Below are positions 1 through 5,406 of a stretch of 8,419 nt of DNA, piece after piece. The notes beneath the pieces are model-generated. The model had not been told where the DNA came from, did no database searches, and saw only the letters and a program-made list of their open reading frames with translations. Location of the stretch: assembly GCA_947589375.1 (NCBI GenBank), contig CANQAO010000047.1, forward strand, positions 1 through 8,419. Direction: 5' to 3'. Each line of letters opens with the position of its first letter. The stretch's first letter is position 1. Made by a program: the position numbers and the translations under genes. The stretch is from an uncultured Bacilli bacterium (GTDB lineage: Bacteria; Bacillota_I; Bacilli_A; RF39; UBA660).

Positions 1-89
1 TTTGCCAATTTCATGGATCAGGAAGAAGAAGCTCGAAAACTTCACAATACATTAATGGCTGAAGCGACTATGAAAGGTGTGGAGCAAGG
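1..89 (+). repeat. Direct repeat, copy A (shared with 475-563)
   Basis: Aligns without gaps to 475-563 with a single difference (T69 against G543, a silent ACT/ACG threonine change). It may continue left of the window. After base 89 this copy has 12 extra in-frame bases (one more LEQG unit), then matches again at 121-138 against 583-600, and then diverges. Confidence 0.95.
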
Positions 90-216
90 TCTTGAACAAG
101 GAGAAAATAATAGTAAATTAGAAATAGCTTTAAACATGAAAAAAGATAAAGTAGATATTGATACAATAATCAAATATACTAATTTATCTAAAGCCGAAAT
201 AGAAAACTTGAAATAG
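1..216 (+). CDS. Rpn/PD-(D/E)XK transposase-family protein, C-terminal end (partial)
   Basis: Only the last 71 codons are visible; the reading frame is open to the left edge, so the start and any nuclease domain lie outside. The visible part has the usual look of an Rpn (recombination-promoting nuclease / putative transposase) C-terminus: a charged helix with EEEARKL, a Gly/Gln/Glu-rich stretch (GVEQGLEQGEN), then EIALNM and a short helical end (VDIDTIIKYTNLSKAEI) in the position where the family commonly has 'G.D.e.I...TGLs.eEI'. Rpn proteins are DNA endonucleases linked to RecA-independent recombination and, in E. coli, to phage defence. The first 89 bases repeat almost exactly inside the next gene. 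The stop codon lies within an intrinsic terminator. Family assignment rests on the C-terminal pattern only, as the catalytic half is not seen. Confidence 0.7.
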   Translation, partial: FANFMDQEEEARKLHNTLMAEATMKGVEQGLEQGENNSKLEIALNMKKDKVDIDTIIKYTNLSKAEIENLK

Positions 217-228
217 AGTTTTCTTTTT
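201..228 (+). terminator. Intrinsic terminator overlapping the stop of the first Rpn copy
   Basis: The arms GAAAACTT (202-209) and GAGTTTTC (216-223, written here from G216 with A217) pair over eight positions with one G-T wobble and a 6-nt loop; A201 can add a pair with T224. Bases 224-228 are all T. The TAG stop (214-216) sits in the loop and start of the right arm. The stem is AT-rich, so strength is uncertain. Confidence 0.55.
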
Positions 229-243
229 ATATATAAGTCTGTT

Positions 244-678
244 TTGAACAAATTTAAAAACTTTCAAGAAAAGAAAGAATTTATCGATAATCTGATAATC
301 TATGAATTTAACTTGAATAAGATAAAGGAAATGTGTTACAATAAAGGTAACCAGGAGTATAAATTACTAGCGGCTTTAAGCTGTAATGAAGAAGAATTGG
401 ATAATCTATCAAAAAATGATAAATTATTAGAGAAATTTAAGGGAGAAGTGATGAGGATGAATAAAAATAGGAAGTTTGCCAATTTCATGGATCAGGAAGA
501 AGAAGCTCGAAAACTTCACAATACATTAATGGCTGAAGCGACGATGAAAGGTGTGGAGCAAGGAGAAAATAAAAGAAATATGGAAATAGCTTTAAACATG
601 CTAAATTTAGGTGTAGATATTGAGACTATAGCTAAATCTACTGGCTTAAGTCAAAAAGAGATAAAGGGATTACAATAA
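244..678 (+). CDS. N-terminally truncated Rpn/PD-(D/E)XK transposase-family protein
   Basis: This 144-codon frame (TTG start) matches only the C-terminal half of Rpn-family proteins, which are normally around 250-320 residues. It has the alpha-helical middle part (FIDNLIIYEFNLNKIKEM, then LLAALSCNEEELDNLSKNDKLLEKF), the EEEARKL helix, the short GVEQGEN hinge and the terminal VDIETIAKSTGLSQKEI. No PD-(D/E)XK nuclease core is present. The frame is open back to the stop of the preceding copy at 214-216, and no Shine-Dalgarno precedes the TTG, so this start is doubtful. The remnant probably arose by 5' deletion of a tandem paralogue. It may be a pseudogene, or it may express only a C-terminal product from the internal ATG at 451. 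It keeps its own terminator and an intact frame, which argues mildly against complete decay. Confidence 0.55.
   Translation: MNKFKNFQEKKEFIDNLIIYEFNLNKIKEMCYNKGNQEYKLLAALSCNEEELDNLSKNDKLLEKFKGEVMRMNKNRKFANFMDQEEEARKLHNTLMAEATMKGVEQGENKRNMEIALNMLNLGVDIETIAKSTGLSQKEIKGLQ
439..453 (+). promoter_or_regulatory. Internal Shine-Dalgarno and ATG within the truncated Rpn gene
   Basis: AAGGGAG at 439-445 lies five bases before an in-frame ATG at 451-453. This is a far better initiation site than the TTG at 244. Use of it would yield a 75-residue protein carrying the MDQEEEARKL helix and the terminal helices. GTG at 448 is too close to the Shine-Dalgarno and ATG at 457 is rather distant, so 451 is preferred. 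Translation here is an inference. Confidence 0.5.
475..563 (+). repeat. Direct repeat, copy B (shared with 1-89)
   Basis: Eighty-eight of 89 bases equal 1-89. The repeat codes for the stretch from FANFMDQEEE to GVEQG in both genes. Identity ends at the Gly/Gln-rich hinge, where this copy lacks 12 bases, and the last 75 or so bases of the gene differ clearly from copy A while remaining recognisably homologous in protein (about 18 of 32 residues the same). Confidence 0.95.
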
Positions 679-692
679 TCCTTTTATTTTTT
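661..692 (+). terminator. Intrinsic terminator overlapping the stop of the truncated Rpn gene
   Basis: AAAGGGATTA (663-672) pairs with TAATCCTTTT (676-685) around a CAA loop, with one G-T wobble; two more A-T pairs extend it to 661-687. It is followed by TTTTT (688-692). The TAA stop (676-678) is the first part of the right arm. It separates this locus from parE. Confidence 0.75.
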
Positions 693-700
693 AACGTTTT

Positions 701-729
701 TTGACATTTTCATTTGAAATAAGTATGTT
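701..729 (+). promoter_or_regulatory. Probable sigma-A promoter for parE-parC
   Basis: A perfect -35 box TTGACA (701-706) is followed after 17 bases by TATGTT (724-729), which matches four of six positions of the -10 consensus. Transcription would start near 736, leaving a short leader before the ATG. A second overlapping pair, TTGAAA (714-719) and TAAAAT (737-742), also has a 17-base spacer, but would start transcription inside the ribosome-binding site, so the first pair is favoured. Confidence 0.6.
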
Positions 730-747
730 TTTTTGATAAAATTAGTT

Positions 748-753
748 AAGGTG
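748..753 (+). promoter_or_regulatory. Ribosome-binding site of parE
   Basis: AAGGTG sits five bases before the ATG at 759 and supports that start. Confidence 0.7.
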
Positions 754-758
754 ATAAC

Positions 759-2669
759 ATGGTAAAATATGATGAAAGCTCAATTAAAATATTAGAAGGT
801 TTAGAAGCTGTAAGAAAAAGACCAGGAATGTATATTGGATCAACTGACAAACGCGGCCTTCATCATTTAGTATGGGAAATTGTCGATAATAGTATCGATG
901 AAGTTATCAATGGCTATGGCAATAAAATTAAAGTAATTATTCATGCCGATGGTAGCGTTAGTGTCGAAGATTTCGGAAGGGGAGTTCCTGTTGGCATACA
1001 TGCTAGCGGTAAATCGACCCCCGAGGTTATTTATACTGTTTTACACGCTGGTGGTAAATTTGAAACCTCAGGTTATAAAGTGTCTGGTGGTCTGCATGGT
1101 GTCGGTGGTAGTGTCGTTAATGCTTTGTCAAAATGGATGGAAGTTACCATAAAAAGAGATGGCTATGAACATTATATCCGTTTTGAAAATGGTGGCCATA
1201 CGGTTATTCCACTTAAAAAAATCGGGACGACTAACCGCACTGGTACCAAAGTCCATTTTATGCCAGATAGTGATATTTTTTCAGTGACTACTTTTTCCTT
1301 TACAACCATTTGTGAAAGAATGCAAGAAAGTGCTTTTTTACTCAAAGATTTAACGATTGAAGTCATCGATGAAGCTGATAATAAAGCCGAAATATACCAT
1401 TATGAAAAAGGCTTAAATTCTTTTGTGGAATATCTAAATGAAGACAAAAAAGCTCTACATAATGTCGCCTTCTTTAATGGTATGAAAGAGGGCATCAATG
1501 TCGAAGTAGCTTTTCAGTATACCGATACTTATTCAGACAACATTATTTCCTTTGTTAACAATGTCAAAACTTCAGATGGTGGTACTCATGAAGTCGGACT
1601 AAAAACAGCTTTTACTAGAGTTTTTAATGATTATGCCCGTAGTAATGGTTATTTAAAAAATAAAGATAAAAATTTAGAAGGCCCAGATACAAGAGAAGGG
1701 TTAACGGCCATTATCAGTCTTCAAATCCCAGAAAAACTATTACAATTTGAAGGGCAAACGAAAGGTAAATTAGGTTCACCAATCGCCAGGACCGTAGTGG
1801 AAAGTATTGCTGCCGAGAAATTACAATTTTTCTTAGAAGAAAACAATGAAGCGGCGACAACCATCATCGAAAAAATGATTAAATCAAAACACGTTAGGGA
1901 AGCGGCTCGTAAAGCCCGTGATGAAGCGCGTAATGGTAAAGGCAAAGGTAAAAAAGAAAAAAGCATCAGTGATAAATTTACTCCTGCGCAAAGTAAAGAC
2001 CCAAGTAAAAACGAACTATTTCTAGTCGAAGGTGATTCGGCTGGCGGTTCAGCGAAACAAGGAAGAGATCGTAAATTTCAAGCGGTTCTGCCTTTACGTG
2101 GTAAAGTTATCAACACGGAAAAAGCTAGTCTTACCGATGTCTTAGCTAACAATGAAATTAATACGATGATTCAAACGATTGGAGCCGGTATTGGAACCGA
2201 TTTTGAAATAAAAGATTGTAACTATGATAAAGTTATCATCATGACCGATGCCGATGACGATGGTGCCCATATTCAAATTTTACTTTTAACTTTTTTCTAT
2301 CGTTATATGAAACCACTAATTGAAAATGGTCATTTATTTATTGCCATGCCACCTTTATATGCCCTTAAAAATGGCAATAAAATATATGGCTATGCGTGGG
2401 ATGATAAAGAAGCTGAAGAAATTCGCGGTCAAAATAAAGTTAAATTAGAAAAACAAAGATATAAAGGTTTAGGGGAAATGAATGCTGAACAACTTTGGGA
2501 AACGACCATGGATCCTGACAAACGCAATTTGATTAAAGTTAATTTAACTGACGCCTCACTAGCTGAAAAACGTGTGAGTGTGCTTATGGGTGATAGTGTG
2601 GAACCACGTAAAGAGTGGATAGAAGAAAATATCGAATTTACCCTTGAAGATAATTATGAGAGTTGGTAG
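759..2669 (+). CDS. parE: DNA topoisomerase IV subunit B (ParE)
   Basis: ATPase subunit of topoisomerase IV, which with ParC forms an A2B2 enzyme that unlinks replicated chromosomes and relaxes supercoils. At 636 residues it is close to the usual Gram-positive ParE/GyrB length. The GHKL ATPase domain (about 1-215) shows EIVDNSIDE with E40, N44 and D47, DFGRGVP (71-77) and the ATP-lid motif GGLHGVGGS (110-118). The transducer domain follows with the ATP-contacting QTK (K335). The TOPRIM domain shows EGDSAGG with E424 and DADDDG with D497 and D499, the metal-binding residues. The C-terminal part has the typical QRYKGLGEMN. The stretch KARDEARNGKGKGKKEK before TOPRIM, PLRGKVINTEKA, and the adjacent parC identify it as ParE and not GyrB. 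Oddities are Phe72, where Asn or Asp is usual, and Gly117, where Ala is usual. The ATG has a good ribosome-binding site. Confidence 0.96.
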   Translation: MVKYDESSIKILEGLEAVRKRPGMYIGSTDKRGLHHLVWEIVDNSIDEVINGYGNKIKVIIHADGSVSVEDFGRGVPVGIHASGKSTPEVIYTVLHAGGKFETSGYKVSGGLHGVGGSVVNALSKWMEVTIKRDGYEHYIRFENGGHTVIPLKKIGTTNRTGTKVHFMPDSDIFSVTTFSFTTICERMQESAFLLKDLTIEVIDEADNKAEIYHYEKGLNSFVEYLNEDKKALHNVAFFNGMKEGINVEVAFQYTDTYSDNIISFVNNVKTSDGGTHEVGLKTAFTRVFNDYARSNGYLKNKDKNLEGPDTREGLTAIISLQIPEKLLQFEGQTKGKLGSPIARTVVESIAAEKLQFFLEENNEAATTIIEKMIKSKHVREAARKARDEARNGKGKGKKEKSISDKFTPAQSKDPSKNELFLVEGDSAGGSAKQGRDRKFQAVLPLRGKVINTEKASLTDVLANNEINTMIQTIGAGIGTDFEIKDCNYDKVIIMTDADDDGAHIQILLLTFFYRYMKPLIENGHLFIAMPPLYALKNGNKIYGYAWDDKEAEEIRGQNKVKLEKQRYKGLGEMNAEQLWETTMDPDKRNLIKVNLTDASLAEKRVSVLMGDSVEPRKEWIEENIEFTLEDNYESW

Positions 2670-2674
2670 ATAAT

Positions 2675-5164
2675 ATGGATAATAAACTGAAAAAAATATA
2701 CGACTATGCTTTAGAAGATATTATGGGTGATAGTTTCGGTAGGTATGCTAAAACGATTATTCAAGATAGGGCCTTACCTGATGTTCGCGATGGTTTAAAA
2801 CCCGTGCAGAGAAGAATTCTTTATGCGATGTATAAAGATGGTAATACGCATGATAAACCGACGAAAAAATCAGCTAAAGCAGTGGGAAACATTATGGGTT
2901 TTTATCACCCTCATGGCGATTCTAGTATTTATGATGCCTTAGTTAGAATGAGCCAGTGGTGGAAAAACAATCTCTGCTATATTGAAATGCAGGGTAATAA
3001 TGGTTCCATGGATGGTGATGGTGCCGCCGCTATGCGTTATACGGAAGCGAGACTATCTAAAGTAGCTGGTGAACTTTTAAAAGACATTAATAAAGAAACC
3101 GTATTAATGAGCTATAACTATGATGACACCTTACTTGAACCTACCGTGCTTCCGGCGAAATTTCCTAATTTATTAGTTAATGGGGCAACGGGTATTTCAG
3201 CTGGTTATGCGACCAATATTCCGCCCCACAATTTAGGAGAAATAATCGATGCAACCATTAAAAGAATCGAATCGCCTAATTGTCATTTAGATACTATTTT
3301 AGATATCGTTAAAGGCCCTGATTTTCCAACTGGTGGTGTCGCTGAAGGCCTTAAAGGTATTAAAGAAGCTTTTACAACTGGCCGCGGAAAAGTCAGTGTG
3401 AGATGTAAATATGAAATCACGGGACCTAAAAATAATCGGCAAATTATTATTTCCGAAATTCCTTATGAAGTTAATAAAGCTCAATTAGTGAAAAAAATCG
3501 ACGATGTTCGAATTGATAAAAAAGTCGAAGGCATTGCCGAAGTTAGAGATGAATCTGACCGTAATGGTCTTCAGATTGCTATCGATCTAAAAAAAGGCGC
3601 TAATGAAGAATTAATTATTAACTATTTACTTAAAAATACCGATATGATGGTGTCTTATAGTTATAATATGGTGGCGATTGTTAATCGCCGGCCAATGGTT
3701 TTAGGTATCCTGCCCATTTTAGATGCTTATATTGCTCATCAAAGAGACGTTATTACCAAAAGAACCGAATTTGATTTAAAACGCGATAAAGCAAGAATGC
3801 ATATTATCGAAGGTTTAATTAAAGCCTTATCGATTTTAGATGAAGTTATTAAAGTGATTAGAGCTTCGAAAAATAAAGCTGATGCAATAGAAAACTTACA
3901 AAAAGAATTTGATTTTACCAAACTGCAAGCGGACGCTATTGTGACCTTACAGCTTTATAAATTAACTAATACCGATGTTACAGAATTAGAAGCAGAGTTT
4001 GAAACGCTAAAAAAACAAATTGCTATTTGGCAGCAGATTCTAGAAAACGAAGAAGCCTTAAAACACGTAATGAAAACGGAATTAAAATTAGTTAAAAAAG
4101 AATATGCAACTCCGCGAAAAACGGAAATTAAAGAAGAGGTTACCGAAATTAAAATCGATAATACCGCTTTAATTCCTAAAGAAGATTGTATGGTTTTAGT
4201 CACCAAAGAAGGTTATGTTAAAAGATCATCTTTGCGTAGTTATAGTGCCGCGAGTGACGAGATCGGCCTTAAAGAAAAAGATTATCCATTAAATATTTAT
4301 GAAGCTAATACCATGGATACCTTAATCTTATTTACCTCGTTAGGTAATTACTTGTATATTCCCGTTTATGAACTACCTGATTTAAAATGGAAAGATTTAG
4401 GTAAACACGTTAGTAATATTATCAAAATTAGTTCGGATGAAGAAATTATTGCTGCTTATTTAACTAGTGATTTTTCTAATCAAGTAAACTTTTTAAGTTT
4501 TACTAAAAATGGCATGGTTAAAAAGACTAGTTTAGCTGATCTTAAAGTTCAAAGATACTCTAAACCAATTTGTCTGATGAAACTTAAAGGTGACGATAAA
4601 GTCATCAGTACTATGCCAGCTAGTAATGAAATCTTTATCACTACTAAAATGGGTTATGGTCTAAGATATATGACCGAAGAAGTACCCCTTACGGGTTTAA
4701 GAGGTAGTGGAGTCAAAGCTATCAATCTTAAAGACGATGAAGTGGTTAGTGGTCAAAGTTTTAATGGCCATGCTTACTTAGTTATCGTTACCGATAAAAA
4801 TACCGCTAAACGGATAAAATTAGAAGAATTTGAAATAACTTCTAGAGCCCGTAAAGGCGTTTTAGTAGTGAGAGACGTTAAAACTAATCCATATCACATT
4901 ATAAATAGCTTTGTAGTAAATAATAAAGCTTTATTAGGCATAATTACCGATGAAGTTTCTTATTTAAAAGTTACCGAATTACCAATTTGTGATCGTTATC
5001 AAACAGGTCAGTCTTTAGGTAAAAAACCGCTTGAAAAAGCCTTTATTAAGGCTAATGAAGAAGCTGATGAAAATTCCGATGAAAATCCTGATGTGTCTTT
5101 AGATAGGGTCGATGAACGCATGATGACAATCGATGATTTTTTAGGGGACATTAAAATAGATTAA
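2675..5164 (+). CDS. parC: DNA topoisomerase IV subunit A (ParC)
   Basis: DNA breakage-reunion subunit of topoisomerase IV. Counting from the ATG at 2675 it has 829 residues, slightly longer than typical Gram-positive ParC (about 800). The winged-helix region has RALPDVRDGLKPVQRRILYA and GNTHDK, both typical of ParC (GyrA usually has HRRILYA). The catalytic tyrosine is Y122 in AAMRYTEAR, preceded by R121. The quinolone-determining helix reads HPHGDSSIYDA with Ser83 and Asp87 kept, the susceptible-type residues. After the tower and coiled coil, a beta-propeller domain (about 500-795) shows six blade-like repeats such as MVLVTKEGYVKRSSL and LSFTKNGMVKK. No GyrA-box (QRRGGKG-like) is seen, which again favours ParC. 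The end is acidic. An upstream in-frame TTG at 2663 would overlap parE by 7 nt and add four residues. The ATG is preferred because it gives the usual N-terminus, though neither has a strong Shine-Dalgarno; translational coupling to parE is likely. Confidence 0.95.
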   Translation: MDNKLKKIYDYALEDIMGDSFGRYAKTIIQDRALPDVRDGLKPVQRRILYAMYKDGNTHDKPTKKSAKAVGNIMGFYHPHGDSSIYDALVRMSQWWKNNLCYIEMQGNNGSMDGDGAAAMRYTEARLSKVAGELLKDINKETVLMSYNYDDTLLEPTVLPAKFPNLLVNGATGISAGYATNIPPHNLGEIIDATIKRIESPNCHLDTILDIVKGPDFPTGGVAEGLKGIKEAFTTGRGKVSVRCKYEITGPKNNRQIIISEIPYEVNKAQLVKKIDDVRIDKKVEGIAEVRDESDRNGLQIAIDLKKGANEELIINYLLKNTDMMVSYSYNMVAIVNRRPMVLGILPILDAYIAHQRDVITKRTEFDLKRDKARMHIIEGLIKALSILDEVIKVIRASKNKADAIENLQKEFDFTKLQADAIVTLQLYKLTNTDVTELEAEFETLKKQIAIWQQILENEEALKHVMKTELKLVKKEYATPRKTEIKEEVTEIKIDNTALIPKEDCMVLVTKEGYVKRSSLRSYSAASDEIGLKEKDYPLNIYEANTMDTLILFTSLGNYLYIPVYELPDLKWKDLGKHVSNIIKISSDEEIIAAYLTSDFSNQVNFLSFTKNGMVKKTSLADLKVQRYSKPICLMKLKGDDKVISTMPASNEIFITTKMGYGLRYMTEEVPLTGLRGSGVKAINLKDDEVVSGQSFNGHAYLVIVTDKNTAKRIKLEEFEITSRARKGVLVVRDVKTNPYHIINSFVVNNKALLGIITDEVSYLKVTELPICDRYQTGQSLGKKPLEKAFIKANEEADENSDENPDVSLDRVDERMMTIDDFLGDIKID

Positions 5165-5189
5165 CTACCGATTTATTCGGTGGTTTTTT
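5163..5189 (+). terminator. Intrinsic terminator of the parE-parC operon
   Basis: AACTACCGA (5163-5171) pairs with TCGGTGGTT (5177-5185) over nine positions with one G-T wobble and the loop TTTAT. T-run 5184-5189 follows directly. The left arm begins inside the parC TAA stop. Confidence 0.85.
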
Positions 5190-5220
5190 CCATGGAAATA
5201 AATACTACATGCTTTTAAAT

Positions 5221-5334
5221 TTATCGCATAATTTATATTGTAGTTGCAAAAAAATGTCAACAGCTATTGCTGAACACGATATTTTAAATAAAAATGCGAA
5301 AAATTGTAGAAAATTCTTGCAAAATTTGCGATAA
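5221..5334. repeat. Inverted and direct short repeats in the parC-surface gene spacer
   Basis: TTATCGCA (5221-5228) is the exact inverse of TGCGATAA (5327-5334), which overlaps the putative -10 region. Between them ATTGTAG occurs twice (5237-5243 and 5303-5309), each time followed by TTGCAAA (5244-5250 directly; 5317-5323 after seven bases). The arrangement could be operator sites, but the region is very AT-rich and short matches are expected by chance. The rest of 5190-5406 contains no gene that I can recognise. Confidence 0.35.
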
Positions 5335-5340
5335 TATAAT
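5327..5340 (+). promoter_or_regulatory. Candidate -10 region of the surface-protein gene
   Basis: TGCGATAAT (5327-5335) fits an extended -10 element (TG, one base, then GATAAT), and TATAAT (5335-5340) is a perfect -10 hexamer that overlaps its last base. No convincing -35 box lies 16-18 bases upstream of either, so the exact start is uncertain. Transcription would start about 60 bases before the ATG, giving the gene its own promoter after the parC terminator. Confidence 0.5.
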
Positions 5341-5390
5341 AAAATAATACACGTTAAAATTATATATTATATATTGTTAAATATATTTAA

Positions 5391-5397
5391 AAAGGAG
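5391..5397 (+). promoter_or_regulatory. Strong ribosome-binding site of the surface-protein gene
   Basis: AAAGGAG lies nine bases before ATG 5407. It is the strongest Shine-Dalgarno in the window and fixes this start, which is also directly followed by a signal peptide. Confidence 0.85.
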
Positions 5398-5406
5398 CGG
5401 GTAGTT

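Noticed and set aside
42..251. Minus-strand open frame opposite the Rpn copies.
   Set aside because: It lies opposite a recognisable coding frame, has no ribosome-binding site and shows no family features; it is an antisense shadow.
943..1366. Short open frames on both strands inside parE.
   Set aside because: They overlap the conserved ATPase domain of parE in other frames and have no independent support.
759..5164. The pair could be gyrB-gyrA.
   Set aside because: ParC-type sequence (PVQRRILYAMYKDGNTHDK), lack of a GyrA-box, the ParE-type lysine-rich stretch before TOPRIM, and the direct coupling of the two genes all favour topoisomerase IV.
5317..5322. TTGCAA as the -35 box of the surface gene.
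   Set aside because: It is only 12 bases from TATAAT and 7 from GATAAT, too short for a sigma-A promoter.
5190..5406. A riboswitch or small RNA in the spacer.
   Set aside because: Apart from a tiny CAGC-TATT-GCTG hairpin (5261-5272) and AT-rich runs, no conserved RNA fold that I know is visible.
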